Translations under genes and position numbers: made by a program
Shown here: positions 1-9,320 of the stretch, in pieces
How positions within the stretch are numbered: the stretch's first letter is position 1
Layout: the number at the start of each line of letters is the position of its first letter
The notes under the pieces: model-generated
Told to the model about the DNA's origin: nothing
Databases searched by the model: none
The model's input: only the letters and a program-made list of their open reading frames with translations
DNA from: Hondaea fermentalgiana
Taxonomy: Eukaryota; Sar; Bigyra; Thraustochytrida; Thraustochytriidae
Direction: 5' to 3'
Assembly: GCA_014084085.1 (NCBI GenBank)
Contig: NPFB01000183.1
Coordinates: forward strand, 1 to 54,473
Length of the DNA: 54,473 nucleotides

Positions 1-314
1 CAAACAAACATCTTGAAACTTGGAGCGACTTTTCGCTTCAGCGACGGTTGTTGCGGGCGGCGGCGGCGCGCGAGCGAAGAGGCGCAGGGGCGACAGGCGC
101 GGCGGGCCAGGCGCGAATCGGGCGGATCTCATCTCTCTCGACTCGCGAGCCAGGCCACCCGCCCGCCCGGCCGCGCAGAGACCGCGCGCGCGGGGGAGAC
201 CGCGACGCGGGACGCGCGGGAGTCCGCGCGCACGTCTCGATCCTCGTGGGTCGATCGATACCTTGGTCGGTCGGTCGGCCGGTCGGTCGTTCTGCCTAAA
301 AAGGCGCGCGCGGC
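1..314. other. 5' flank of the USP7 gene
   Basis: GC-rich sequence with no convincing gene. It includes short (TCGG)-type repeats around 263-290. It presumably holds the promoter and 5' UTR of the deubiquitinase gene that starts at 315. I cannot place a TATA box or transcription start. Overlapping short frames here are compositional artefacts of high GC. Confidence 0.5.
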
Positions 315-3300
315 ATGCCGCCCGGACGCACGCAATTTAGTCGCGCCGTGGAGGCGAGCGGAGGCGGCGGCGCCAAGGGAAACCAGGCCGCGCTGCTCGC
401 GCCCATGCGGCTCGAGGAGACGAACGCTGCGGCCGCGAACGGGAACGCCGCCAACAATGGTAACCGCGAAGGCGCGACTGCTGAAAGCAGAGCCAAAGTC
501 CAACCGCATCCGCAGATTGCTCTAACCAATGGGCAACAAGCTCCGGGTCAGGATGCCAGCAACGAAGCCAACGTCGTGAATGGCACGGAAACCACGGATC
601 CGAAGAAAGGTGGGGAAACGGGCCAAAAGAAAAACGACGTTAAGATCATGGATGAAGACGAAAACAAGACCGCGGCTTCCCCCGCCCCCGCCGCCGCCAC
701 TGCAGCCGCAAACGACGATAAAAACAACGACGGCGGCGAAGAAGGAGAGGGACAAGGAGAAGACAATACCGCCATGGACGTGAGGAAACAAGGCGCAGCA
801 TCGCGCCCATCTTTGACGTTATCACCACCGCCACCGCCTCCTCCACCACCACTCGAGGTGCACGTGAGCGAGGAAGACGACCATCTGATCTATGGTCCGC
901 GACCAGGCTATGTGTCTGACTCACTCGACGTAGCAAACAAGTTCGAGGTAGTCATGAAAGTGAAGAACTTTCGGGACGTGCTGGATAAGGCCAGAGTGCA
1001 AATTGAAGAAGAGGATGGCGCGGTCAAGCCCATGAAGTCGGATGCTGTCGAGACGCCGGACGGATACCACTTTGGACTCATTCTCTTCCCCTACGGAACA
1101 GCTGCACTCCCAAAGCGCTTAGCACTCTTTCTGGAGTGGCGAGATCCCCCAGAGGAGCTGCAACGTAAGCTTGGGCCAGCGTACTCGCGCCGCATCGAAT
1201 ATCGATTGGAAGTCGTAAGACATCCGACGCCAGCGCCTGGCTTTAAGCGCAAACGACCCGATACAGGAGGGGCGCCTAGTGACGGAACAAAGGACTCTGT
1301 CGTAGAGGCAGAGCAGGGAGCGACGAAGGTCTTGCCTGCGAAACGGCAGCTGACACAACACGGTGCCCGTCTCGCCAACGGTGGTGGCGGATGGGTAACC
1401 GAACAGGTCGCCACGGACGATGAAGAAGGAGAAGACGAAGACGATGACGACGTCTATGGCGATGGTCCCGCCAAGAAGCGAGTCGACAATAAGGAGAATG
1501 TTGCGATGACTCATGAAGAGAATCGTCCACGCCTCACGAGACCCGGGACGCCTGGACCCGGCTTTCATACGATGGATGTGGATGAAGATGGCGACACGGA
1601 TCCAAACGGGGAGAAGATCGATATCGCGAGTCTCGCACGTACGATTGGGACGCAAGAAGTTTCGCAGAGTGAAGACAACAACGAAGAGGAAGACGATGAA
1701 GATGAGGAAAATCGGCCGTGTGAAGGGGCCCCCAAGGTCGTGGGACCAGCGCCAAAGCCATCAATGACACCAACGACAACCTCGAGCTCATCCTCATCTT
1801 CATCGTTCAAAACCAAGGCGAATATCGAGTTTTCACACACAGACGATTGGAAGGCCGAGAATACAGACTGGGGGAGCAACACGATGGTCCACGTCGACGA
1901 GCTCACCGAGGAGAACGGGCTTCTCGACAAGGACGGGACGCTGGTTCTACGCGCCGTGGCAACGCCTCACTTTGAAAGATACGCCTTTGACACCAAAATG
2001 CAGACCGGCAAAGTAGGTCTGGAAAACGACGGCGCAACGTGTTACCTAAACTCTTTACTGCAGACGATCTATATGACCAAAAAGCTTCGGCTCAAGGTGT
2101 ACGATCTCGACACTACGCACGAAAAGGCAAACAATGGTATTGCGCTTGAGCTACAGCGATTGTTCTGGCAGTTACAAACGAGCGATCAGTCAGTCTCAAC
2201 CCGGCGCTTGACCACTGCCTTCGGCTGGAAGGCAACCTTTCTGTTCCGTCAACACGATGTGCAGGAAATGAATCGCGAACTCGTGGATAAGCTCGAGGAG
2301 CGCATGAAGGGAACTTCTTCGGAAAACCTCATCAAAGAACTCTACACGGGCAAAATGCGATCCTACATCAAGTGCATCAATGTGGACTTTGAGTCTGCGC
2401 GTGACGAAGAGTTTTACGACATTCAGCTTGATGTGAAGAACATGCGCAACGTGTACGAGGCCTTTGCCAAGTACATTGAGGTCGAGCGACTTGACGGAGA
2501 CAATCAGTACGAGGCCGAGGGCCACGGCAAGCAAGATGCGCACAAGGGGGTCGGCTTTCTTTCCTTTCCACCCGTGCTCAACCTGCATCTGAAGCGATTC
2601 GAGTTCGAATTCACCACGGAGATGACCGTCAAGATCAACGATGAGTTCCGTTTTCCCGTGAATCTGAGACTTGACCGATTTCTTCACGAGAGCGTTCGGC
2701 GATCCGAAGCCGAGATCGAAGCTGATCCGGAGTACGAGTATGTCCTGCACTCGGTTCTAGTGCACTGGGGCGATGTCAACTCGGGTCACTACTACGCCTT
2801 TATCAACGACATGACGCGCAACAAAGACGGCACGTTCAAGTCGCGCTGGCTCAAGTTTGACGATGAAAAGGTGTACCCCGCGAGCATGGAGATGGCCGTG
2901 AGTAACAATTTCGGCGGCCGAACAGACGATGCCACGCGGTTTATCACGCCGGGAAACGCTTACATGCTTGTTTATATTCGCAAAGACTCGCTTTCGGATG
3001 TATTGGTCGAAGTTCCTGATGAGCGCGTGCCTCGTGCGCTTTTGGACCGATTCTCCAAGGACGAGGAAGAGGAGCGCCTCGAGGAGGAGCGTCGTGAGCG
3101 CGAGCGATCGACGCTGGTGGTCCGCTTTATTTCGCACCAGTCGCTGCGCAGGTTCTATGGTTACGAACGTGGACAACGGGTCAAGGACTTGGTAGACTTT
3201 TACCGCGAGCGGGATGCGGAGCGCCTCGAGATCAAAAAGGACTCGTATGTGCAGGACTTGCTCGAAGCTCTGGCCTCGCGGACAGGTGCCGCGGACTGGC

Positions 3301-5672
3301 GTCATCTTCGCGTGTGGAACCTGATCCATCGCGAAAACAACACCCAGCGTGTGGACAGCCCGCCCTTTGGCGAAGCTAATGGTCACTTGCGCCTTCGCGA
3401 CGTCCTCACGTTTAATTCGAACGAGCCGATGCCCGAGGTTCAAGTGTTTGTGGAGAGCTGGAACGTCTCGGCGCCCCTGAATAGTTTAAAGGACCAGGTG
3501 GAATGGCCTCTGACGAAAACGCACAGTCTTTTGTTTTTCCGGCGATGGCGGCCTGAAGAAGTTGGCATTCCCAAGAAATTGGAGCATGTGGGCCATGCTC
3601 TGGTTTCCAATTCGGCGAGCTACGCTGACGTCGTACAGATGGTCGCGCGCCAAATTTTGCCACGCGCAGGGTACCGAAAGGTACCTACGGAAGAGTCGCG
3701 GTACAACCTCAAGGAATTGTGCACCACCAAAAACGTCAAGGAGATTGTCAAGACCGTCGAATTCACCAAAGACAACGGTCTTCAGCATGGCGACATTATC
3801 CTCGTTGAGATTTTGCCCGCGACAACGCCAAACGGAACGACGGCCGAGGCCGAAAAGGACTCGGGATCGGCCGCCGTGTCCGGGAGCGATGGCGCAGGCG
3901 CAATGGAGATTGAGGAGAAGGGCGTCGAGGAAAATGGTGTCGACGCAGCCAGGGAGAACGACGCGAGCCGCGCAGCTCGCGTTGCTGGCGATGAGACCCT
4001 GACGGTGTTTTTTGACACCATGGCATCGGTCGCTGAGGAGGAAGACATGAAACTTGAGCCGCGTAAGTCACGCGCAAGTAGCAGACTAGAAGTTCTGGAC
4101 GACGAAGCCCGGGTGGAAGCGTTTGGTCCCGTTCGCGTGCGCCAAGACTTCACCAAGCTCAAGGTGCTCGCTCATTATGTGCGAGCGCTGGACCAGCGCT
4201 TTGTGTTCTCTGTACTGAACCGTGCAGATCCAGACATGAGCAAGGCGATACGCATGGAACTCCCGTACGTGATGAAGATCGAGATGGCGCGCCTTCCTAT
4301 TGCGCACGCCTTGTTCCTCTTGGGAGAGATTTCTGAGGCAAATCGTGATTGTCTCCGGCTATGCACGTTCAATATCCAATCGTCGGCACGTGTTTTTACG
4401 AATTGCGTCACTTCACCCGTGACGCCCGGGGATACCCTGTTTCGCACGGCGCGGAACGCTGCCTGTGTGTTGCCAAAGACCTCGCAAGAAAACATTATCA
4501 TGTACGAGGTCATGCCTTGCCGGCACGATCTCGTGAGCCGCGTTGTGGAGGTGCACTACATTAATGGGACATATCCGCGCGTGGAAAAGGTCACGCTATT
4601 CTTGGATTCCTCCGACGAGAGCACTCAGCGGGGGTTCAAGATGCTCGGCGATGTTCTGTGTGAGAAGCTCGGCGTTCGCGCTGATGCCGTCAGTGTGCGG
4701 TGGATTGTGGAGGACATGGAGGAAGTTCGGGGTGTCTTTGGACCACATGATGTTGGAGATCCTCTCATTCCGCTGCCGAACGTGGACCACACGAGAGCAT
4801 CCACGAACTCGCGCGTTGTTGCTGATATTGTAAAAGAGTCCGAGTCTGCGGGCGAATTCAAGCCGGGCATGCCGCTTCGCTTGAATGCTCTCAAGAGATC
4901 TGCTCAGATCACGTCTGCAGCTCTTTCTCGGAAACAATCTTCGCCATCCTTGACAGGGGCATCCGCTCACCCCATAGCATCAGATCCTGACGTGGACATG
5001 GCTGCAAAGGAAGAGGACAAAGAGCCGCAAGGCGAAGGCGCGGCGGGCGGTGGCGGTAGCGGTGGCGGTGAATTCGAGAAGAGCGAGGGCGAAAACGATG
5101 CTGTGAAAGCACCGTCAACGCCACCGCCGCCTCCACCCATGTCGACCGCAGCAAGTATTGAGCCAGGGGAGGCGGACAAGAGCGCGATGGACGGGGAAGA
5201 CGACAACGGCGAAGAAGAAGAAGATGATGATGAAGCAATGGAGGATTGCGATCTTGCGCCTCGAGTCGTGGTGGTGCGTCATTTTTACTCGCCGACGCCG
5301 TCAAAGCTCAAGCGCGCCAAGATCTTTGGCCTCCCGCTGACGCTCATTATTCGGAAAGGGGACACCGCAAAACAAGTTCTCGAGCGCTCGGCAGCTCGTC
5401 TCGGGCTCTCAAGCCAAGACGTTGCGAGCTGGCGCGTGGCCGTTATGAGTCCGCTTGACATGACTTCGTGGGATTGGCTCAGCATGGAGAAGGATGCCGA
5501 TGCTCTCTTGGGCGACGACTCCAGCATTTTTGATGACACAACGAGTAATCCTGTGTTCGGGCTGTTTCACCCCAATCCTCAACGCGAAACGGCAAAACCG
5601 AATGGTGGACTACTTTCCAAGGTCGCCAAGGTTGACTCGCGCTCTCCGGTCATTAATTCGTCGACCAAGTAA
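315..5672 (+). CDS. USP7: Ubiquitin carboxyl-terminal hydrolase, USP7 (HAUSP/UBP15) family
   Basis: Intronless, 1785 aa; human USP7 is about 1100 aa. A cysteine protease that removes ubiquitin from proteins, in the family mainly nuclear. The Cys box GLENDGATCYLNSLLQT places the nucleophile at about residue 576, and the His box (SGHYYAF) places His at about 825. QHDVQE, RGKM-like and QLDGDN-type USP7 signatures lie between them. A MATH domain precedes the catalytic core but is split: its first half is at about 190-302 and its second half (FSHTDDW...DWGSN) at about 503-560, separated by about 200 acidic low-complexity residues. After the core come the tandem ubiquitin-like HUBL domains (about 930-1180) that bind partners and activate the enzyme in USP7. 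More UBL-like sequence follows at about 1270-1540, then another acidic insert and a final UBL-like segment. The first ATG is used; Met30 is an alternative start. The family call is secure; orthology to USP7 itself is very likely. Confidence 0.93.
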   Translation: MPPGRTQFSRAVEASGGGGAKGNQAALLAPMRLEETNAAAANGNAANNGNREGATAESRAKVQPHPQIALTNGQQAPGQDASNEANVVNGTETTDPKKGGETGQKKNDVKIMDEDENKTAASPAPAAATAAANDDKNNDGGEEGEGQGEDNTAMDVRKQGAASRPSLTLSPPPPPPPPPLEVHVSEEDDHLIYGPRPGYVSDSLDVANKFEVVMKVKNFRDVLDKARVQIEEEDGAVKPMKSDAVETPDGYHFGLILFPYGTAALPKRLALFLEWRDPPEELQRKLGPAYSRRIEYRLEVVRHPTPAPGFKRKRPDTGGAPSDGTKDSVVEAEQGATKVLPAKRQLTQHGARLANGGGGWVTEQVATDDEEGEDEDDDDVYGDGPAKKRVDNKENVAMTHEENRPRLTRPGTPGPGFHTMDVDEDGDTDPNGEKIDIASLARTIGTQEVSQSEDNNEEEDDEDEENRPCEGAPKVVGPAPKPSMTPTTTSSSSSSSSFKTKANIEFSHTDDWKAENTDWGSNTMVHVDELTEENGLLDKDGTLVLRAVATPHFERYAFDTKMQTGKVGLENDGATCYLNSLLQTIYMTKKLRLKVYDLDTTHEKANNGIALELQRLFWQLQTSDQSVSTRRLTTAFGWKATFLFRQHDVQEMNRELVDKLEERMKGTSSENLIKELYTGKMRSYIKCINVDFESARDEEFYDIQLDVKNMRNVYEAFAKYIEVERLDGDNQYEAEGHGKQDAHKGVGFLSFPPVLNLHLKRFEFEFTTEMTVKINDEFRFPVNLRLDRFLHESVRRSEAEIEADPEYEYVLHSVLVHWGDVNSGHYYAFINDMTRNKDGTFKSRWLKFDDEKVYPASMEMAVSNNFGGRTDDATRFITPGNAYMLVYIRKDSLSDVLVEVPDERVPRALLDRFSKDEEEERLEEERRERERSTLVVRFISHQSLRRFYGYERGQRVKDLVDFYRERDAERLEIKKDSYVQDLLEALASRTGAADWRHLRVWNLIHRENNTQRVDSPPFGEANGHLRLRDVLTFNSNEPMPEVQVFVESWNVSAPLNSLKDQVEWPLTKTHSLLFFRRWRPEEVGIPKKLEHVGHALVSNSASYADVVQMVARQILPRAGYRKVPTEESRYNLKELCTTKNVKEIVKTVEFTKDNGLQHGDIILVEILPATTPNGTTAEAEKDSGSAAVSGSDGAGAMEIEEKGVEENGVDAARENDASRAARVAGDETLTVFFDTMASVAEEEDMKLEPRKSRASSRLEVLDDEARVEAFGPVRVRQDFTKLKVLAHYVRALDQRFVFSVLNRADPDMSKAIRMELPYVMKIEMARLPIAHALFLLGEISEANRDCLRLCTFNIQSSARVFTNCVTSPVTPGDTLFRTARNAACVLPKTSQENIIMYEVMPCRHDLVSRVVEVHYINGTYPRVEKVTLFLDSSDESTQRGFKMLGDVLCEKLGVRADAVSVRWIVEDMEEVRGVFGPHDVGDPLIPLPNVDHTRASTNSRVVADIVKESESAGEFKPGMPLRLNALKRSAQITSAALSRKQSSPSLTGASAHPIASDPDVDMAAKEEDKEPQGEGAAGGGGSGGGEFEKSEGENDAVKAPSTPPPPPPMSTAASIEPGEADKSAMDGEDDNGEEEEDDDEAMEDCDLAPRVVVVRHFYSPTPSKLKRAKIFGLPLTLIIRKGDTAKQVLERSAARLGLSSQDVASWRVAVMSPLDMTSWDWLSMEKDADALLGDDSSIFDDTTSNPVFGLFHPNPQRETAKPNGGLLSKVAKVDSRSPVINSSTK

Positions 5673-5992
5673 AAAATCATCATTTGTCGATGTTCTTATG
5701 GTTTGATGTGGGCGGGGCTGGCGCAGAAGAATGAACGAACGAACGAACGAACGAACAGATGAATGAGTGCGTGAGAGATGGAATGTTACCTAAAATCAAA
5801 ATCAAAAGAAGTAATCGCCCCTTATGATTGGCCTAATTGGCCAAGCCTGATTGATTGTCTTGTCGAAGAGAGAATGACATCAAGGAAAGAAGAAGGAGAA
5901 GAAGAAGAAGAAAAAGGTGATGGACGCAAGTTTGTTCTGTTCTGTGAACACATATTATTCTTTTTCATTTTGTTTGCTTTGGTTGGTAGAGA
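5673..5992. other. Convergent intergenic spacer between USP7 and the F-x-P repeat gene
   Basis: This 320-base 3'-3' spacer between convergent genes must hold both terminators/polyadenylation regions. It contains six GAAC units at 5733-5756 and a purine-rich GAA/GAAG run near 5880-5915. No gene is seen. Confidence 0.6.
5733..5756. repeat. (GAAC)6 microsatellite
   Basis: Six uninterrupted GAAC units lie just downstream of the USP7 stop codon. The same tetranucleotide recurs downstream of the SIN1 gene at 47180-47214. Confidence 0.9.
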
Positions 5993-7834
5993 TCAAGACA
6001 GGAGCAGATCAGAAGTGCAAGGAATGCCCTTGGAGGCACGCATCAGGAAAACGACAAAGTCAGGCTCATCGAGGTAAGACGCGGCGAGCACGGCATCGGG
6101 CCCAATGTGGCGCAAGAGCATCTCGGGAAGAAGCTCGACGAGAACGCGGAGACGGCGCTCCTCGATCTCTTCAGCGGTCGGTACCGGTGCTCCTTGGGAC
6201 GAAGGCGCAAGCAAGGTATCGTCGCGAAGCGATCTCCAGAGCATGGCAAACCGATCCTCGCGAATTTGCTGCGCAATACGACGCGAGGTTTTGCTCATGA
6301 CCCCGCGCTCCTGAATCTCTCGGGCGGCGGCGTCCTCGTCCTGGCGAAGACGATCGCGGATATCGCGGAATTGGTGCCGCGAGTAAAACAGATAGTCAGA
6401 GATTGACACGTCCGCGGGTCTGGCCCAGGGTTCTTTGGGTGCCCTGCCAATCTGAGGCTTGAACAATTCGCGACCGGTCGTCGGGTCGACTTGGTGCGCG
6501 AGATCTGCCGCGCATTCTGGGTCCGGCTTCGGCGCTGCGAGCCGTTCCAAAAAGGCAACATCCGAAGCATCCGAGACCGATGTGCCAGATGCAGAAGCAT
6601 GGACTTCTGGCTTGAAGCTGTATAGAGGTGTGCGCTCAAGACGTAGACGCTCGGCTTGGCGGTGCGCGGCTTCGTGAAAGAGATCCTCGTGCAGATTAGC
6701 GCTACGTAGCTCGCTCTCGGCGCGGCGACGCGTTTCTGCGGCGAGCTCTTCGCTTCGTGGATTAATCATAGGCTTAAAGCTGCAAACTTCTTCGACCTCT
6801 TGCTTGTCGCGCACGCGTCGCATCTGTTCCCTTGCAATTTTGGCCTCTTGAAATTTGCGGACTTGGAGCTCAAGCCCCTCGCCGCGCGTACGGCCACCGC
6901 TGAGCCGCCGGGCATAGGCCGAAATGGTGGGGCGAAACGTGCAATCCTCGAGCTCTTGGCGATGTTTTTCTTGTTTGGCTTCCTCCAGCTCGCGGGCAAT
7001 ACGGGCCTTGACCTTGAGTCCCTGGTTGTAGAGACGACGACCGGTCGCTTCGGCCTCTTCCCTGCTGACACTTTTGCGGCTGCGGGCTCCGCTGTTGCTG
7101 CTGTTGTCACTGCTGCCGCTACAGCTACTTAAGGCGCACGATGCGTTTCTCTGTGCGCCATTGTTATACCCGAGCCTTGCGTCAGACTTATTATTGTTGC
7201 TCGCACGCGCCTTTGCGCGTTTGCTTGACTTTTTATTCTCGCCGAGCTGCTTGTGGTTCAGCTTGGCGCAATACTGCTCTTGAAGCATGCCATAATATGC
7301 CCTCCTTCGGGCCTCGGGGCTCTCTTGATGTTGTGATCCTGCACGAGGACTTGCCGTGCTGTCTTTTTGCTCTTGATCTTGCGTCTCCGCGGTCAAAGAC
7401 GATGATGAAGGCGGCGACGAGGGCAAAGAGGAAGGCGGCGTTGGCACTGCTGCATTCTTTCTAACGTGAGTAGATTGTACGGGGCCTTGCTGCAAAGGAG
7501 GCGGCGGCGGTGGGGGAGAAGGCGGCGGTGAGTCTGGTGACGCAGGAGGTGTCGATCTCGGTTCTGAAGCCGATTCCTTTTCGTGAGCGTCCTGTTCCTT
7601 GCGAGCGAGGATGACCTTGAGCTGAGCGTGAATCTCGGCGCCAAGCTTTGGAGCAAGGAGCGCCGGTACGCCCTCACGGTCACAGAACTCCTGCGCAAGT
7701 GTCACCGGGTCGTCGCCTTCTCGGACCTCGATCGTTTGGGCGCCGTTGGGGCCGAGGTCTACGCGCACGCGCAGCAAAAGTTTGCGCGGGAGGACAGCCT
7801 CGCCCGCTCCCGGGCGAGGCGTGCTTGCGTGCAT
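5993..7834 (-). CDS. Conserved protein with N-terminal ubiquitin-fold-like segment and repeated F-x-P-x-(I/V) motifs
   Basis: 613 aa, intronless, convergent with USP7. I do not recognise a named family. Residues about 17-78 alternate predicted strands with an acidic EGDDP turn (LRVRVDLG...IEVREGDDP), as in small beta-grasp-like modules at the N-terminus of many protist coiled-coil proteins. A proline-rich low-complexity segment follows (about 90-170), then a charged helical region. Four copies of an F-(R/K)-P-x-(I/V) motif come after it: CTFRPTI at about 298, CSFKPMI at about 351, YSFKPEV at about 405 and LFKPQI at about 458. They are spaced 53-54 residues apart. Similar repeats occur in basal-body and flagellar proteins of zoosporic protists, so a flagellar role is plausible, but that is inference. 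The C-terminus (about 540-613) is helical and unassigned. The first Met is kept because the N-terminal module starts close behind it. Confidence 0.78.
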   Translation of the reverse strand: MHASTPRPGAGEAVLPRKLLLRVRVDLGPNGAQTIEVREGDDPVTLAQEFCDREGVPALLAPKLGAEIHAQLKVILARKEQDAHEKESASEPRSTPPASPDSPPPSPPPPPPPLQQGPVQSTHVRKNAAVPTPPSSLPSSPPSSSSLTAETQDQEQKDSTASPRAGSQHQESPEARRRAYYGMLQEQYCAKLNHKQLGENKKSSKRAKARASNNNKSDARLGYNNGAQRNASCALSSCSGSSDNSSNSGARSRKSVSREEAEATGRRLYNQGLKVKARIARELEEAKQEKHRQELEDCTFRPTISAYARRLSGGRTRGEGLELQVRKFQEAKIAREQMRRVRDKQEVEEVCSFKPMINPRSEELAAETRRRAESELRSANLHEDLFHEAAHRQAERLRLERTPLYSFKPEVHASASGTSVSDASDVAFLERLAAPKPDPECAADLAHQVDPTTGRELFKPQIGRAPKEPWARPADVSISDYLFYSRHQFRDIRDRLRQDEDAAAREIQERGVMSKTSRRIAQQIREDRFAMLWRSLRDDTLLAPSSQGAPVPTAEEIEERRLRVLVELLPEMLLRHIGPDAVLAASYLDEPDFVVFLMRASKGIPCTSDLLLS

Positions 7835-9320
7835 CGTGCGCGTCTGCAGGGCCCTCGAGGCCCTCGCGCAGGGGGCGGCCTCGACCCGCCCGGGGCGCAG
7901 ACGCAGAAATGCAGGAAAAAGTTTCTCTGCTACTCGGCGCAGGGGATGTTATGATGATGGGCCACGATAGCCGTTGCGGCACCAGATTAGTCCCTTTTCC
8001 TTGCCTCTTTTTTCTGCCATTGCTTGTTTTGCTTTTTGAGGGCCTCAAATCATGAGCGCGAAGGCGGTGACGGACGGCGATGGAATGGAAAAAGATTGAT
8101 TATGAAAAGCACGTCGATGAAAGAGGATCCTACTGCACATTGCGAGCAGGCCTTGCCAGTGGGAACACGAAAACTGATTATTTTATGACGATAATTCGTT
8201 CGTCACGAGTTCATGCTGTTGGCTGGCTGGTCGATGGTGGATCATCATGCGACCGGGGATTGGCACAAGGTCCAAGGAAACGGGCCAAAACTGCGGCCAC
8301 CATGCTCTGTGCCTGTGGCGGGATTCAATAAATCCGTTTATGCAAGTTGTGGCCCAGGCACTGGCACTGGCACTGGTTCTCTAATCATGGCATCATCATA
8401 TTGTCAAGGTCACCCGCGGCGGCGCGTCTTGTTTGTTGTCTCGCCCCCCTCGCGGATCAAGGGTTGACAGTGGCTTCCTCTATTGCTCGCATCCGAATGT
8501 CGCAAGCATCTCCATCATCTTCCGCGCGTCAAATCTGCCAAGAGGGGAAGCCTAGCACCGCAGGCAGAGGCCGCAAGTAACTGGCAGGGTCCGTGGCTGG
8601 TAGGGTCCGTGGCTGGCTAAACGGCGTTCGTATCCTTCTCTGCTTCCCTCGAGGTCGTTCGTTCATTGCTCTTGCGATGGCTGCGCGATCGATAACTGTC
8701 GGCAGGATGATCGTGGTCAGCTCGCCAATTACCCCAACTGCACCACCGTCGCGGCACGGAGAACGATCGATACCCAGGCGTTCATGACGCTGCTGATGCC
8801 GCCGCGAAACTGCCGTGCTTGCTTGCTTTCCTTTCGTCCAACCTCGCGCGAGATGCGAGATCGCGCAGGCCCTCGCGGCAGGCGTCCATTTCTCCCTTTT
8901 CCGTCGTCCATGAGCACAGTAGGAATTGATCGATTGTCGATTGATCCATCGATTGCCCACAATCGCCCGATCGTCTGATCGACTGCGATTGACCGGTGCG
9001 CCACGGCGTGAGCCTCTCCCTCTTGAGCCAGCACAGCATCGCCATTTATTTTCCTCCGGGCTCAGGCTGCTGCAGCTGCTGCTGCCTCCCGGTCGAGTCC
9101 GCCGTGCGCAACAAAGCTCGAGCGCCCGGCTGCTGCTGCTGCTGCTGCTGCTGCCCAGCGAGCGCGCTCGGCCTCGAGACCCCAGGTTCTCGCGAGGGGC
9201 TTTTAGCGAGGTTTTTAGAGCAGACTAGCTTGGATTGCCAAGAAGTAAACCGGAAAGAGAAGAGAGCGAGGCCTGCGCACGGAGAGGCGCGGCGCGCGAG
9301 GAAGGAGGGGGAGGGCAAGC
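7835..9320. other. Divergent intergenic region between the F-x-P repeat gene and the OSCA gene
   Basis: About 1.5 kb between divergently transcribed genes, so it holds both promoters and 5' UTRs. I find no convincing gene. Visible features are ATCGAT-rich stretches around 8920-8990 and CTG triplet runs at 9067-9085 and 9130-9153 just upstream of the channel gene. Reading frames here lack family motifs and run on both strands as GC artefacts. Confidence 0.55.
9130..9153. repeat. (CTG)8 triplet repeat
   Basis: Eight CTG units lie about 170 bases upstream of the OSCA start codon, probably in the 5' UTR or promoter. It could vary in length between strains. Confidence 0.85.

Noticed and set aside
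9067..9153. CTG runs considered as a coding poly-Leu/Cys/Ala stretch or CRISPR-like repeat
   Set aside because: It is a plain triplet microsatellite upstream of the OSCA start with no spacers and no domain.
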